Shown: positions 33,245 to 44,479 of the stretch, piece after piece
Layout of the letters: each line of letters starts with the position of its first letter
How positions within the stretch are numbered: position 1 is the stretch's first letter
NCBI RefSeq assembly: GCF_000243075.1
Contig: NC_016745.1
Location: forward strand, 1,319,001-1,383,000
Length of the DNA: 64,000 nucleotides
Source: Oceanimonas sp. GK1
GTDB lineage: Bacteria; Pseudomonadota; Gammaproteobacteria; Enterobacterales; Aeromonadaceae
Direction: 5' to 3'
Translations under genes and position numbers: made by a program
Notes under the pieces: generated by a model
The model's input: only the letters and a program-made list of their open reading frames with translations
What the model was told of the DNA's origin: nothing
The model's database searches: none

Positions 33245-34504
33245 ATGAGCCTGCTGGTACTGGGAATCAATCATAAGACAGCGTCCGTCGCCCTGCGCGA
33301 GCGGGTGGCGTTTGGCCCTGATCTTGCCCCCCGGGCACTGCAGGAGCTGATGAACACGCGTGGCGTGGCCGAAACCGTGATCCTGTCCACCTGCAACCGC
33401 ACCGAGCTTTATTGCAGCCTCAACGAGGACGGCGACGGTGATGTCATACGCCACTGGCTGCAGCGCTTTCACCGGCTGGACGAAGACGAACTCACCGCCT
33501 GCCTGTATCAGCACCAGGGCGAAGAGGCCATTCGGCACCTGATGCGGGTGGCCTGCGGCCTCGACTCCCTGGTGCTGGGCGAGCCGCAGATCCTTGGTCA
33601 GATCAAGCAGGCCTACAGCCAGTCCCATCAGGCCGGCAGCCTCAGGGGGCTGCTGGAGCGGCTGTTTCAGAAGTCCTTTTCCGTGGCCAAGCGGGTGCGC
33701 ACCGAAACCGATATCGGCGCCAGCGCCGTATCCGTGGCCTTTGCCGCGGTCAGCCTGGCCAAGCGCATTTTCTCGGATCTGGGCCGTACCCGGGTCCTGC
33801 TGGTAGGGGCGGGAGAGACCGTCGAACTGGTGGCGCGTCACCTGCGGGAGCAGTCGGTCACCCAGATGATGGTGGCCAACCGTACCCTGGAGCGGGCCCA
33901 GAACCTGGCCCAGGAGTTTGAGGCCGAGGTGATGACCCTGGAGCAGATCCCCGACTTTCTGCCCCGGGCCGACATCGTGATCAGCTCCACCGCCAGCCCC
34001 CTGCCGATCATCGGCAAGGGCATGGTGGAGCGGGCGCTCAAGGCCCGCCGTCACCGCCCCATTCTGCTGGTGGACATCGCCGTGCCCCGGGACATCGAGC
34101 CCGAGGTGGACGAGCTCAACGACGCCTATCTCTACACGGTGGACGATCTGCAGGGCATCATCGAGCAGAACCTGGAGGCCCGCAAACGGGCCGCGGCCCA
34201 GGCCGAGCGGATTATTCTGGAAGAGCGGGACCAGTTTATGGCCTGGTACCGCTCCCTGCGCTCGGTGGACATGATCCGTGACTACCGGGCCCAGGCGGAG
34301 GCGGTGCGCGAGCAGGAGCTGGCCCGGGCGCTGCAGGCCCTGGCCCAGGGCGACGACGCCACCGAGATCATGCAGCAGTTGAGCCGGCGCCTGACCAACA
34401 AGCTCATTCATACCCCCACCCAGGCCCTGAGTCAGGCCGGCAAGGACGGCGATCAGGACATGCTGGCGGTGCTGTCCCGCACCTTGGGCATTGGCCGGCC
34501 CTGA
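33245..34504 (+). CDS. hemA: Glutamyl-tRNA reductase
   Basis: HemA reduces glutamyl-tRNA to glutamate-1-semialdehyde, the first committed step of haem synthesis by the C5 route. The 419-residue product begins [23 protein letters not shown] and has the catalytic cysteine in [11 protein letters not shown] near residue 50. [15 protein letters not shown] follows, and the NADPH motif [17 protein letters not shown] lies near residue 185. It heads the hemA-prfA-prmC-sirB1-kdsA run. Confidence 0.98.
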   Translation: MSLLVLGINHKTASVALRERVAFGPDLAPRALQELMNTRGVAETVILSTCNRTELYCSLNEDGDGDVIRHWLQRFHRLDEDELTACLYQHQGEEAIRHLMRVACGLDSLVLGEPQILGQIKQAYSQSHQAGSLRGLLERLFQKSFSVAKRVRTETDIGASAVSVAFAAVSLAKRIFSDLGRTRVLLVGAGETVELVARHLREQSVTQMMVANRTLERAQNLAQEFEAEVMTLEQIPDFLPRADIVISSTASPLPIIGKGMVERALKARRHRPILLVDIAVPRDIEPEVDELNDAYLYTVDDLQGIIEQNLEARKRAAAQAERIILEERDQFMAWYRSLRSVDMIRDYRAQAEAVREQELARALQALAQGDDATEIMQQLSRRLTNKLIHTPTQALSQAGKDGDQDMLAVLSRTLGIGRP

Positions 34505-34528
34505 GCCGGCATAACGGCGAGACCCTTG

Positions 34529-35614
34529 ATGAACGAATCCGTACTGAAGAAACTGGAAGGCCTGGAAGAACGCTACCAGGAAGTGCAGGCGCTGCTCGGC
34601 GAGGCCTCTGTCATTAACCATCAGGAGCAGTACCGGGCGCTGACCCGGGAATATGCCCAGCTGGAAGACGTGGTGGCCTGCTTTCAGCGTTACCGCCAGG
34701 CCGAGGCGGATCTGGCCGAAGCCAGAGAGATGCTGGCGGAAGACGATGCCGAGATGAAGGCCATGGCCCGGGACGAGATCGAGGCCGCCGAGGCCGCCAT
34801 CGAGACCCTGAGCCAGGAGCTGCAGATTTTGCTGCTGCCCCGGGATCCCCGGGACGACAACAACTGCTTTCTGGAGATTCGCGCCGGCGCCGGCGGCGAC
34901 GAGGCGGCTATTTTTGCCGGGGATCTGTTTCGCATGTACAGCCGCTATGCCGAAACCCGGCGCTGGCGGGTGGAGATCGTCAGCGCCAGCGAGGGCGAGC
35001 ACGGTGGTTTCAAGGAGATCATCGCCCGCATCGAAGGCGCCGGTGCCTATGGCCAGCTCAAGTTCGAGTCCGGCGGCCACCGGGTGCAGCGGGTGCCGGA
35101 GACCGAATCCCAGGGCCGCATTCACACCTCCGCCTGCACCGTGGCGGTGATGCCCGAGGTGCCCGAGGCCGAGGCGCCGGAGATCAACCCAGCGGATCTG
35201 AAGGTGGACACCTTTCGGGCCTCCGGCGCCGGAGGCCAGCACGTCAACAAAACCGACTCCGCCATTCGCATTACCCACCTGCCCACCGGCATGGTGGTGG
35301 AATGCCAGGACGAGCGCTCCCAGCACAAGAACCGGGCCAAGGCCATGGCGGTACTGGCCTCGCGTCTGGCCCAGGCGGAGCAGGACAAGCGCCATGCCGA
35401 GGAGCAGAGCACCCGGCGCAACCTGCTGGGCAGCGGCGATCGTTCCGATCGCATTCGCACCTACAACTACCCTCAGGGCCGAGTGTCGGATCACCGCATT
35501 AACCTCACCCTGTACCGGCTGAGTGAAGTGCTGGAAGGTCAGCTCGACATGCTGACCCAGCCCATTCTGCAGGAGCACCAGGCCGATCAGCTCGCGGCCC
35601 TGGCGGGACAGTGA
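34529..35614 (+). CDS. prfA: Peptide chain release factor 1
   Basis: RF1 recognises UAA and UAG and triggers peptide release. The 361-residue product has the GGQ motif in [19 protein letters not shown], with GGQ near residue 234, and the stop-codon reading loop [12 protein letters not shown] near residue 184-195, with the P-x-T type anticodon-like element. The ATG at 34529 is preferred to the TTG just before it. Its TGA overlaps the ATG of prmC, the enzyme that methylates its GGQ glutamine. Confidence 0.98.
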   Translation: MNESVLKKLEGLEERYQEVQALLGEASVINHQEQYRALTREYAQLEDVVACFQRYRQAEADLAEAREMLAEDDAEMKAMARDEIEAAEAAIETLSQELQILLLPRDPRDDNNCFLEIRAGAGGDEAAIFAGDLFRMYSRYAETRRWRVEIVSASEGEHGGFKEIIARIEGAGAYGQLKFESGGHRVQRVPETESQGRIHTSACTVAVMPEVPEAEAPEINPADLKVDTFRASGAGGQHVNKTDSAIRITHLPTGMVVECQDERSQHKNRAKAMAVLASRLAQAEQDKRHAEEQSTRRNLLGSGDRSDRIRTYNYPQGRVSDHRINLTLYRLSEVLEGQLDMLTQPILQEHQADQLAALAGQ

Positions 35615-36456
35615 TGCAACTGAGCGAGCTGCGCGTCCGGCTGCGCGAACAACTTGAAGGGGGCGAGTCGCCGGCGCTGGATGCGGACGTGCTGTTGTGC
35701 CATGTGCTGGGCAGGCCCCGCAGCTTTTTGCTGGCCTGGCCCGAATTCGAGGTGAGCGCGCAGCAAGAGTGCGAGCTGGCGGAGCTGGTTCGCCGTCGCA
35801 AGCGGGGTGAGCCGGTGGCGCACCTCACCGGCCAGCGGGAATTCTGGTCGCTGATGCTGGAGGTGTCCCCGAATACCCTGATCCCCCGGCCCGATACCGA
35901 GGTGCTGGTTGAAAGCGCCCTGGCGCGTCTGCCGGAGCGGCCGGCCCGGGTGGTGGATCTGGGCACTGGCACCGGCGCCATTGCACTCGCCATGAAAAGC
36001 GAGCGCCCCTTTGATGTCGTGCTGGCGGTAGAATTCAACCCCGGCGCCGCCGCCCTGGCACGGCGCAACGCCGCGCGGCTGGGGCTTGCGGTGGAAGTGC
36101 GGGAAGGCAGCTGGCTTGAGCCGCTCACCGGGCTCACCTTTGACATGATCGTCTCCAACCCGCCTTACATCGACGCCGCCGATCCGCACCTGGCGCAAGG
36201 GGACGTGCGTTTTGAGCCGCTGTCCGCCCTGGTGGCCGACGATGCCGGCCTGGCCGATATTCGCCTTATCGCCGGTGAGGCGCCAGCGCACCTGGTGGCC
36301 GGCGGCTGGCTGCTGGTGGAGCACGGCTGGCAGCAGGGCGACGTGGTGCAATCCATTTTTATCGACAACGGTTTTGACAACGTCGCTACCCTGCGCGATT
36401 ACGGCGGGCAGGAGCGGGTGACGCTGGGCCGGTGGCCCGGGAGGAAGCATGCTTGA
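35614..36456 (+). CDS. prmC: Release-factor glutamine N5-methyltransferase
   Basis: PrmC methylates the GGQ glutamine of RF1 and RF2. The 280-residue product has the SAM motif VVDLGTGTGAIALAM near residue 112 and the catalytic NPPY in DMIVSNPPYIDAADPHL near residue 180. An N-terminal helical domain (LREQLEGGESPALDADVLLCHVLGRPRSFLLAWPEFEV) precedes it. The start overlaps the prfA stop and the end overlaps sirB1 by eight bases, which indicates a tightly coupled operon. Confidence 0.97.
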   Translation: MQLSELRVRLREQLEGGESPALDADVLLCHVLGRPRSFLLAWPEFEVSAQQECELAELVRRRKRGEPVAHLTGQREFWSLMLEVSPNTLIPRPDTEVLVESALARLPERPARVVDLGTGTGAIALAMKSERPFDVVLAVEFNPGAAALARRNAARLGLAVEVREGSWLEPLTGLTFDMIVSNPPYIDAADPHLAQGDVRFEPLSALVADDAGLADIRLIAGEAPAHLVAGGWLLVEHGWQQGDVVQSIFIDNGFDNVATLRDYGGQERVTLGRWPGRKHA

Positions 36457-37255
36457 GAGCAATATCAGTGCGCGCTGGCACGGCGAGGAACCCCTCGACC
36501 TGATGACCTTGGCGCTGGACGTGGTGGAAAGCCTGGTTGGCCTTGAGGCCCGGGATCAGGCCGAGCGGGAACTGTTTGCCCTGGAGCGGGCCCTGGCCGA
36601 GGAGCTGGAAGGCATGGTGGCGCCGCTGCACCTGCTGCCCTGCCTGTATGATGGCCTGGGGCTGGCCGGCGACAGCGACACCTTTTTCTCCATCGACAAC
36701 TGCCTGATGAGCCGAGTGCTGGCGCGGCGGCAAGGCATTCCCGTGAGCCTCGGGATCCTGCTGATTCACCTGTGCCGGCGCTTTGGAGTGGAGGCCGAGG
36801 GCATTAATTTCCCCGGCCACTTTCTGGTGCGTATTTGGTCGGAAGAAGAGGGGGCTATCGTCGATCCCTTTACCGGCCAACCGCTGTCCCGCAACGACAT
36901 CGAGCGGCTGCTGCGGGGCGCCCAGGGTAACCTCGCCCGGCTCACACCCCAGCACCTCAAGGGCGCTGAAGACAGCGATATTCTGGCGCGGCTGCTGAAC
37001 GTGACCAAGGCGGCCTTTATCAACGAGCGTCAGTTTGGCAAGGCCCTGGCCTGCAGCGAGCTGCTGCTGCGGCTCAAGCCCGACTGTCCCTTTGAGCGGC
37101 GGGACCGGGGCTTTTTGTATGAGCAACTGGACTGCGGCCGGCTGGCTGCCGACGACTTTGAATTCTTTATTCAGCATCGGCCGGACGATCCCATCGCCGA
37201 CGTGCTGAAAGCCCAGATAGCGGGACTCGACATGAGCCCTAAAATCCTCCACTAA
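36449..37255 (+). CDS. sirB1: SirB1-type transglutaminase-like/TPR protein
   Basis: The 268-residue cytoplasmic protein belongs to the SirB1 (YchA) family, with a transglutaminase-like N-terminal domain and a C-terminal TPR-like region. Recognisable elements are IDNCLMSRVLARRQGIPVSLGILLIHLCRRFGVEAEGINFPGHFLVRI near residues 80-125. The usual catalytic Cys of transglutaminases is not obvious. It is a conserved neighbour of prmC and kdsA, with role unknown. Confidence 0.9.
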   Translation: MLESNISARWHGEEPLDLMTLALDVVESLVGLEARDQAERELFALERALAEELEGMVAPLHLLPCLYDGLGLAGDSDTFFSIDNCLMSRVLARRQGIPVSLGILLIHLCRRFGVEAEGINFPGHFLVRIWSEEEGAIVDPFTGQPLSRNDIERLLRGAQGNLARLTPQHLKGAEDSDILARLLNVTKAAFINERQFGKALACSELLLRLKPDCPFERRDRGFLYEQLDCGRLAADDFEFFIQHRPDDPIADVLKAQIAGLDMSPKILH

Positions 37256-38110
<855 letters not shown>

Positions 38111-38122
38111 TAGCTTCAGTCA

Positions 38123-38159
38123 GCAAAGGCCCGGATATATCCGGGCCTTTGCTTTTTTT
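38123..38159 (+). terminator. Terminator of the hemA-kdsA operon
   Basis: A perfect 30-base palindrome (38123-38152, core GGCCCGGATATATCCGGGCC) is followed by seven T. It sits 12 bases after the kdsA stop. Confidence 0.95.
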
Positions 38160-38182
38160 ACTTCCGTCTTTCTTCGCCTGGA

Positions 38183-38983
38183 TCAGGTGATCTCGGTGGG
38201 CGCATCGGGATCTTCCGACGGCTCGTCCGAACTCATTTTCTGCAGGATCTTGCCCAGCTCCATGGGCAGGGGAAACACCACGATCTTGCTGTTGTCGCTG
38301 CTGATCTCGGTAAGGGTCTGCAAATAACGCAGCTGAATGGCTTCCGGCTGTTGCCCCAGCATGCGGGCCGCTTCCAGCAGTTGCTTCGAGGCTTCTAGCT
38401 CGCCGGTGGCGTGGATCACCTTGGCCCGGCGGGAACGCTCGGCTTCGGCCTGGCGGGCAATGGCTCGAATCATGGATTCGTCCAGATCCACGTGCTTGAT
38501 CTCCACCGCCGTCACCTTGATCCCCCAGTTATCGGTGCTCTGATCCAGTATGCGCTGCAGATCCGCGTTCAGGGTGTCCCTGGCCGAGAGGATCTCGTCC
38601 AGCTCGTGCTGGCCGAGCACGGATCTCATGGTGGTTTGGGCCAGCTGGCTGGTGGCCTCCAGGTAGTTTTCCACGTTGATGATCGCCTTTTGCGGATCCA
38701 GCACGCGAAAATACAGCACGGCGTTGACCCGCACCGTCACGTTGTCTTTCGAGATCAGATCCTGGGAGGGCACATCCATGGTGACTATACGCAGATCCAC
38801 CCGCACCATTTGCTGCACCAGGGGGATCAGAATGATAAAGCCGGGCCCCTTGACCTTGTAAAAACGGCCAAGCAGAAACACCACGCCCCGCTCGTATTCC
38901 CGCAAAATACGGAACATGCTGGCGAACAGCATCACCACCAGGATGACGATCAGCAGCTGAAAATAGAGAAAGTCGATGATCAT
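38183..38983 (-). CDS. Slipin (stomatin/prohibitin family) membrane protein
   Basis: The 266-residue protein has one N-terminal membrane segment ([18 protein letters not shown], residues 9-27) and then the stomatin/SPFH domain ([45 protein letters not shown]). A helical, oligomer-forming tail follows, ending [14 protein letters not shown]. Slipins form membrane microdomain scaffolds and typically pair with NfeD proteases. Here the start overlaps the nfeD stop (ATGA), supporting that pairing. Confidence 0.95.
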   Translation of the reverse strand: MIIDFLYFQLLIVILVVMLFASMFRILREYERGVVFLLGRFYKVKGPGFIILIPLVQQMVRVDLRIVTMDVPSQDLISKDNVTVRVNAVLYFRVLDPQKAIINVENYLEATSQLAQTTMRSVLGQHELDEILSARDTLNADLQRILDQSTDNWGIKVTAVEIKHVDLDESMIRAIARQAEAERSRRAKVIHATGELEASKQLLEAARMLGQQPEAIQLRYLQTLTEISSDNSKIVVFPLPMELGKILQKMSSDEPSEDPDAPTEIT

Positions 38984-40320
38984 GCCTGATCCTCCTTGGT
39001 TGGTTCAACATCCAGTACCAGATCCCGCACCGCCACCACGATAACGGGGCGTTGCGCGGCCACGGCGGTGTGACTGTGAGCCTGCCAGCGCTCCCCCTGC
39101 ACCAGCACGGTGCCGTCGGGATCCAGCGCGGTCAGGGTGATGCCTTGCTCGCCCACCATGGCGTCGGCCCCCGACACCGGCGCCGCCCGGCGCTGTTTCA
39201 CAATCAGTCGTACCACCACCAGGATCAGGCTGAGGGAAAACACCGTAAAGGCGGCGATAAAGGGCCAGGCCACGCGAAAGGCCGCGTCGGGGGTGTCGAA
39301 CAGCAGCACCGAGCCCAGCACAAAGGCTACCAGGCCGCCGCCCCCGAGAATGCCGAAACTGGGCGACAGTCCTTCCGCCACCATCAGTGCCAGCCCGAGG
39401 GCCAGCAGCCCCAGCCCCACGGTGTTGAACGGCAGCATCTGCAACGACAACATGGCCAGCAGCAGGCAGATGGCGCCAATGACGCCGGATACCCCAAAGC
39501 CGGGGCTGTAGAACTCCAGCAGCAGACCATATACCCCCACCAGCATCAGTAGATAGGCGATATTGGGATTGCTGATGATAATGATGAACTGCTGGCGCCA
39601 GTCGGGCTGGCGCGGCTCGGCCAGCAGCCCCGCCGTGGCCAGGGTGACGCTGCCGTTGTGAAGGGGGATGCGGCGACCGTCGAGCTGCTGCAGCAGCTCG
39701 GGAATATCCCCGGCCACCAAATCGATGACATTTTGCTCCAGCGCTTCGGTAGCGGTGAGGGTGGCGGCGTCCCGCACCGCCTGCTCGGCCCACTCCACGT
39801 TGCGGCCTCTAAGCTGGGCCAGGCTGCGCAGGTAGGCAATGGCATCGTTGAGGGATTTTCGCTCCATGGCACCACCGCCGGGCGAAGATGGGCCGTTATC
39901 TTGCTGCTCGTCCTGGTCGGTGTCGCCGGGAGCCGGGGTACCGGTGGGCATCATCTGCACCGGGGTGGCGGCGCCGAGGTGGGTGCCCGGGGCCATGGCG
40001 GCGACGTGGCTGGCGTAGAGAATATAGGTACCGGCGGAGGCGGCCCGGGCCCCGCCGGGAGACACGTACACCACCACCGGCACGCTGGACTCGAGCATGG
40101 CGCTGATAATATCGCGAGTGGCACTGTACAGGCCGCCGGGGGTATCCATGGTCAGCAGCACCAGGGCGGGTTGCTCGCTCTGGGCCTGATTGAGCTCGGT
40201 GACCAGGTAATCGGAAATGCCGGGACCGATGGCGCCCTTGATGTCGATCTGCCAGTAGCGCTCCTGAGCCAGTGCCGGTGAACTCAGCAGCAGCGCCAGC
40301 AGCAGCATTCGCCAGTACAT
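38980..40320 (-). CDS. nfeD: NfeD-type membrane-bound ClpP-class serine protease
   Basis: The 446-residue long-form NfeD has a signal peptide ([18 protein letters not shown]) and a ClpP/SppA-like protease domain. The segment [18 protein letters not shown] contributes to the oxyanion loop. Ser95, in [11 protein letters not shown], is the likely nucleophile and Lys155 (AMERKSLND) the likely base. Several membrane segments follow, then a C-terminal OB-fold NfeD domain. Relatives cut stomatin-family C-termini, and the slipin gene is directly downstream. A GGGGAG site supports the first Met. Confidence 0.93.
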   Translation of the reverse strand: MYWRMLLLALLLSSPALAQERYWQIDIKGAIGPGISDYLVTELNQAQSEQPALVLLTMDTPGGLYSATRDIISAMLESSVPVVVYVSPGGARAASAGTYILYASHVAAMAPGTHLGAATPVQMMPTGTPAPGDTDQDEQQDNGPSSPGGGAMERKSLNDAIAYLRSLAQLRGRNVEWAEQAVRDAATLTATEALEQNVIDLVAGDIPELLQQLDGRRIPLHNGSVTLATAGLLAEPRQPDWRQQFIIIISNPNIAYLLMLVGVYGLLLEFYSPGFGVSGVIGAICLLLAMLSLQMLPFNTVGLGLLALGLALMVAEGLSPSFGILGGGGLVAFVLGSVLLFDTPDAAFRVAWPFIAAFTVFSLSLILVVVRLIVKQRRAAPVSGADAMVGEQGITLTALDPDGTVLVQGERWQAHSHTAVAAQRPVIVVAVRDLVLDVEPTKEDQA

Positions 40321-40383
40321 GTTCCGGCTCCCCGTTGCCTGCCTACCTATGAGCTTAGCGCACGGATGAGAACTGTCTGTTTT

Positions 40384-41088
40384 TTAACCGGTGGTGATCT
40401 GGTTATCCAGCCATTGCCTCAGGTTAGCGGCCATTTGCTCGCGGCTGTAACGATTGCAGGTGCCGCACAGCTCGCCATTGCATACCTTGTAGCGCAGGCA
40501 GCAGTCTTTACGGTGCGGCAGCAACAATTGCCGGTCGGGCCAGTGAAAGTGGGCCCAGTCGATGGCCCCGGCGATGTCGTCGCCAAACAGCGCCATCCAT
40601 TGCCGTGCCGGAGCCTCGAAACGGGCCGGCTCGGGCAGGGCCATGCCGAGCCGGGTCCAGGGGGCGGCCAGGTAAACGGCACTGTTGCTGGCGATGATGC
40701 GGGGCGGCAATTTGTGCTCGCGAAAATACCGGTTGATAAAGTGCACCAGTGCGATCAGTTCAGATGCGGTACCCGGCTTATTGCCCTGTGTAAATCCCTG
40801 CTCTGCGTCGAGGGACAGGTGCTCGGGAGCCAATGACGGCAGCCGGCCATCGCGCAGCCACTGGCAGGCCAAAGGCAGCAACAGCAGGCCACAGAGGCGC
40901 TTGTGCGCGAGGGACAGCGGCACCTTGCCCGGCCCGGGGGCGATCTGAGCCAGCGGATCTGCCAGCCACTGTGCCAATGCTATCGTCCCCTGTCCCCTGG
41001 CCAGTGTCGGCAGTTGCGCACGCAATTCGGTGGCGTCAGGATCCGCCAGGGCAAGGCGATAAAGCTGGTGCAAATGTTGGGCAGACAT
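40384..41088 (-). CDS. FhuF-like (2Fe-2S) siderophore-iron reductase
   Basis: The 234-residue cytoplasmic protein ends in DCCLRYKVCNGELCGTCNR, which fits the FhuF motif CC-x10-C-x2-C that holds an unusual [2Fe-2S] cluster. The N-terminal part has SLAHKRLCGLLLLPLACQWL, as in FhuF. Members release iron from hydroxamate siderophores by reduction. The start is taken at ATG 41088 (MSAQHLHQLYRL), because upstream codons cross a Fur box. A Fur-like site 30 bases upstream indicates iron repression. It complements the receptor and ABC importer at 44605-50533. Confidence 0.85.
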   Translation of the reverse strand: MSAQHLHQLYRLALADPDATELRAQLPTLARGQGTIALAQWLADPLAQIAPGPGKVPLSLAHKRLCGLLLLPLACQWLRDGRLPSLAPEHLSLDAEQGFTQGNKPGTASELIALVHFINRYFREHKLPPRIIASNSAVYLAAPWTRLGMALPEPARFEAPARQWMALFGDDIAGAIDWAHFHWPDRQLLLPHRKDCCLRYKVCNGELCGTCNRYSREQMAANLRQWLDNQITTG

Positions 41089-41117
41089 GAGAGTAACCAC
41101 CAAAAAATAAAGCCAAT

Positions 41118-41136
41118 GATAATTTTTATCGTTATC
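41118..41136. promoter_or_regulatory. Fur box upstream of the fhuF-like gene
   Basis: GATAATTTTTATCGTTATC matches the 19-base Fur consensus GATAATGATAATCATTATC at 15 positions. It lies 30 bases before the fhuF-like start and 32 bases before the divergent GNAT gene, so it may control both. Confidence 0.8.
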
Positions 41137-41167
41137 AAAATAAACGACAGAGTTTATGGGGGAATGG

Positions 41168-41602
41168 ATGAAGATCAGAACCGCAAGCAAGGAAGATCTG
41201 GCCGGGGTATACCGGCTGGAAGGCAACGCCTTTGGCGACCATGGTTATCCGGACTTTTTTCTGCGCCAGGCCTGGGATCTGTGGCCGGGATCCTTGCTGG
41301 TGGCCGAGGAGAAGAGCGAACTGCTGGGTTACGTACTGGCGGGCCGGGGGGAAGCCGCGACCGAGGGCTGGATATTGTCGCTGGCGGTAGCACCAGCAGC
41401 ACGGGGGCAAGGGCTGGGCCGGCAGTTGCTGCGGGCGGCGGTGAACGCCCTTGAGGGGCAGGGCTGCCGGCGCATCAAGCTGACGGTCCTGCCCGACAAC
41501 CCGGCGCTGCACCTTTACCAAAGTCTGGGTTTTGCCGAGGCCGGCCGGGAAGAGGACTATTTCGGCCCCGGTGAACCCCGGCTGCTGATGGTGAAAGCTT
41601 AA
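41168..41602 (+). CDS. GNAT-family N-acetyltransferase
   Basis: The 144-residue product has a complete GNAT fold. Motif A is ILSLAVAPAARGQGLGRQLLRAAVNAL (R-G-x-G-x-G/A acetyl-CoA loop), and the C-terminal LTVLPDNPALHLYQSLGFAEAGREEDYF resembles RimI-type enzymes. The substrate is unknown. The ATG at 41168 has GGGGGAA seven bases upstream; an earlier in-frame ATG at 41156 is less well placed. It is divergent from the fhuF-like gene across a Fur box and convergent with viaA. Confidence 0.85.
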   Translation: MKIRTASKEDLAGVYRLEGNAFGDHGYPDFFLRQAWDLWPGSLLVAEEKSELLGYVLAGRGEAATEGWILSLAVAPAARGQGLGRQLLRAAVNALEGQGCRRIKLTVLPDNPALHLYQSLGFAEAGREEDYFGPGEPRLLMVKA

Positions 41603-43023
41603 GCCCGGGCCGCTTGCTCCAGGCTGCGCCAGTCGCTGAACAGATGCACCGGATCACAGACCTTGCGCATGGCGTGCAGGGCGGTGGCGTAGCCCAGCTG
41701 CAGGCCGAACAGGCGTACTCCCAGGGCCTCCTTGGCGTGCTCTACCTGGGCCTGCAGCTCGCTGGAGACTTCGAACTCGCCATCGCTTACCAGCAGAATG
41801 TCGGCCTGACGCCATTCCTGCTGCTGCAGCCGGGCCAGGGCGGCGTTGAGCGGGGTGCCGGCATCGGTACCCCCACTGAAGGAGCCGCGCAGCAGGTCCA
41901 GCAGCTCGGGCAGGGTCAGGGTTTGATTGTCGAGTACCAACAGCTCGTCGGCGCCGCCAAACAGATAGACCAGGCAGCCTCGTTGCTGTTGTTTGGCCAG
42001 GCGCAGGGCTTCCAGCACCATGGCCTTGGACACCTGCTCGGCCAGGCCGTGCATGGAGGCAGAGGTGTCCAGGCACAGGATAAGGGGTCCCTGCTGGGTG
42101 CCCTTGCCGTCTCCTTCGCCCTTGCCGGCCCGGGGCAGAGGCCAGTCGTTGCCGGCGTCAATGGGCATCACCCCGGCCACGGCGTAGCTGAGCAGGCTTT
42201 GCTCGGCCCGGCGGGCGTGCCACAGCATGTGCAATGACGGGTGTCCCAGCAGGGCCGCTTCCAGTGGCAGCATGCGCGACAGGTTATCGGAGCGGGTAAT
42301 GCCCTGGGTTTCCATGGGAATGCCCGGTAGTCGCCGCTCCCGAGGGCCCTTGTCGCGCGGGCTCATCATTTGCTGCAACTGGCTTAAGCTGGCACTTTGC
42401 TCCGGATCCGGGCGCTGCTGGCCCATGAGTTTGAGCAGTTTCTGCAACTGGCGAATGTCCGCCACCCAGCGGGACAGCCTGATCAGATCAAACCAGGCCC
42501 TGTCCCGCAGGTGGCCGCTGTCCTTGTCGGTGCCGATGGCCGGGGCGATACCGAATTCCTCGGCCACATCATCCAGCGCCTGCCACAGGCTGATGCGCTG
42601 CTGCCACTGCTCCGCCAGCTTGCTGATGGCCCGCCGGGTATGGCGGGCCCGGGCACGGCGCTCGGCCCGCTCGGGCGTGACGCCCTGCTGACACAGCAGG
42701 CCGGCGGTGGCCGGCCAGGACAGCTCCACCTGCTCCAGCACCAGCAATATGTCCTGCACGATGGCCCGGGCCACGTCCGGGGTGTCCTTGCAGTATTCCA
42801 GGGCATTGGCGCGCACCAGCAGCTGGCGAAGGCGCCGCTCGGTGCTGGAATTCAGCCAGTCGCCGGGCGGCGGTAGTCGGCCTTTGTCGAGCTCGCTCAG
42901 CATGGTCAGCACCCGCTTGGCCCGGGGCAACAGACTGCCCAGCGGATGGGTGACCACCAGGCTGAACAGGCTGTCGGGCAGCTCGCTCAGGGGGGCCAGG
43001 CCGGCGGTGTGGGCGGGTGCCAT
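41599..43023 (-). CDS. viaA: VWA-domain protein ViaA
   Basis: The 474-residue ViaA partner of RavA has a helical N-terminal region and a C-terminal von Willebrand A domain with the MIDAS motif D-T-S-A-S (ILCLDTSASMHGLAEQVSKAMVLEAL) near residue 320, then LLVSDGEFEV. The start ATG 43023 follows the ravA stop by one base. RavA-ViaA acts on membrane lipids and iron-sulfur-linked respiratory complexes in E. coli. Here it sits inside an iron-uptake neighbourhood. Confidence 0.93.
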   Translation of the reverse strand: MAPAHTAGLAPLSELPDSLFSLVVTHPLGSLLPRAKRVLTMLSELDKGRLPPPGDWLNSSTERRLRQLLVRANALEYCKDTPDVARAIVQDILLVLEQVELSWPATAGLLCQQGVTPERAERRARARHTRRAISKLAEQWQQRISLWQALDDVAEEFGIAPAIGTDKDSGHLRDRAWFDLIRLSRWVADIRQLQKLLKLMGQQRPDPEQSASLSQLQQMMSPRDKGPRERRLPGIPMETQGITRSDNLSRMLPLEAALLGHPSLHMLWHARRAEQSLLSYAVAGVMPIDAGNDWPLPRAGKGEGDGKGTQQGPLILCLDTSASMHGLAEQVSKAMVLEALRLAKQQQRGCLVYLFGGADELLVLDNQTLTLPELLDLLRGSFSGGTDAGTPLNAALARLQQQEWRQADILLVSDGEFEVSSELQAQVEHAKEALGVRLFGLQLGYATALHAMRKVCDPVHLFSDWRSLEQAARA

Positions 43024-43024
43024 C

Positions 43025-44479
43025 TCAGTCTTCAACCGGCAGTTCGGCAAAGGCCCGGCGCAGGGCTTGCAGCCGCTGATGCTGGCGGCTCAGCTCGGCC
43101 TGCTGCTCTTCAAGCTGACTGCGAGCGCGCTCGCCCAGCTCCGGGCTCAGCCACAGGTGCTGGCGCAGACGCTGGCCCAGACCCTGTTGCTGGGTGTCGA
43201 GCCATTCGAGATAACGGGCCAGCTCATCAATGCGCTCGTCCAGCTGGTGCAGGCGAGAAGCCAGGTGGCTGGCGGGCCAGGCCCTGGGCTGCAGGGCGCT
43301 GGGACGCTGGTAGCTTTCCATCAGTGGCTGGTACTGATCCCGGTTGCCGCCCAGATTGCGAATTTCCTGTTCGGTAAATACCGCATCCGGCAGCCGGGGC
43401 TGACGATAGAGTAGCTGGCCGCTTTCATTGCGCTTTTGCCGCTGGCCTTTGGCTTCGGTGACCGGTTGGCCCTGTTCGTCGAGATAAAGCTGGTAGCCCT
43501 GTTCGTTGAGGGATGGCAGCACCGGATCGGCATCCTGATCCAGCCGCTCCTGCCAGCTGTCTACCATGTCGCTCACCAGTTGCGGGCTGAAGCCCGGATC
43601 GGCGGCAATGTGCTCGTGCAGCCAGTCGGCCAGGCGGCCCTGTTGCTCCGGTTGTTGCCACAGGCAGTGGGGCAGCAGCCAGGCGTCGAGCAGATCAGCT
43701 TCCTGCTGACCGTTGCAACAGGCGGACACCTTGAGCAGTTTGACCACCTTGCGCCAGCGCCGGTCGGAGACCGGAATGTCCTGCTCGGCCAGAAAGCGGC
43801 GCAGGCTGTGCAGCAGGCGAATGAGTGCCGGTGCCAGCGGCAGTTGCTCGGCTTCTTTACGCAGCGTTGCCAGCTCGGCACCGGTCAGTTTCAGCTCGGT
43901 GGCCGGCGCCTGATAGCCCTGGTTCAGGGTGAGCAGGCCGGTAAAGGCGTCGTCGCTGACCGGTGCCACCTGATAACGCAACAGAAAACGGTCGTACAGG
44001 GCGTTGAGCTCGGCCCCTTCCGGCAGCTCGTTGCTGGCGGCAATCACCGACACCAGCGGCACCGGCAGGCGCTGGTTGCCGTTGTCGAACTGACGCTCGT
44101 TCAGCAGGGTGAGCAGGCTGTTGAGAATGGCGCTGTTGGCCTTGAAGATTTCGTCAATAAAGGCGATGGAGGCGTCCGGCAGGTAGCCTTGCGTCTGGCG
44201 CAGGTAACGGTCCTGCTCCAGCGCCTTGATGGAGAGCGGGCCGAACAGTTCTTCCGGCACCGAAAAGCGGGTGAGCAGCCGCTCAAAATAGCTGCCGTCG
44301 GCCATCAGGGTGTGCAGCCGGCGCGACAGCTCGCTCTTGGCGGTGCCGGGTGGGCCCAGCAGCAGCAGGTGCTCGCCGGAAAGGGCTGCCAGCAGGGCCA
44401 GCCGGACCGGGGTTTCCCGCTCCAGCAGCCCCTGCTGTAGGTGTTCGATTAATGCGGCGATGCGGTTTTTTGCGTCCAT
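43025..44479 (-). CDS. ravA: MoxR-family AAA+ ATPase RavA
   Basis: The 484-residue product has a MoxR AAA+ module: Walker A LLLLGPPGTAKSELSRRL near residue 36-52 and Walker B SIAFIDEIFKANSAILNSLLTLLNERQFDNG near residue 108-138, with sensor 1 in VIAASNELPEGAELNALYDRFLLRY. The discontinuous triple-helical and LARA-like C-terminal parts follow. It forms an operon with viaA. No promoter could be assigned in the 125-base gap to the receptor gene. Confidence 0.94.
   Translation of the reverse strand: MDAKNRIAALIEHLQQGLLERETPVRLALLAALSGEHLLLLGPPGTAKSELSRRLHTLMADGSYFERLLTRFSVPEELFGPLSIKALEQDRYLRQTQGYLPDASIAFIDEIFKANSAILNSLLTLLNERQFDNGNQRLPVPLVSVIAASNELPEGAELNALYDRFLLRYQVAPVSDDAFTGLLTLNQGYQAPATELKLTGAELATLRKEAEQLPLAPALIRLLHSLRRFLAEQDIPVSDRRWRKVVKLLKVSACCNGQQEADLLDAWLLPHCLWQQPEQQGRLADWLHEHIAADPGFSPQLVSDMVDSWQERLDQDADPVLPSLNEQGYQLYLDEQGQPVTEAKGQRQKRNESGQLLYRQPRLPDAVFTEQEIRNLGGNRDQYQPLMESYQRPSALQPRAWPASHLASRLHQLDERIDELARYLEWLDTQQQGLGQRLRQHLWLSPELGERARSQLEEQQAELSRQHQRLQALRRAFAELPVED

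Noticed and set aside
33209-35578. 789-codon frame antisense to hemA and prfA
   Set aside because: Both plus-strand genes have unmistakable family motifs; the antisense product has none.
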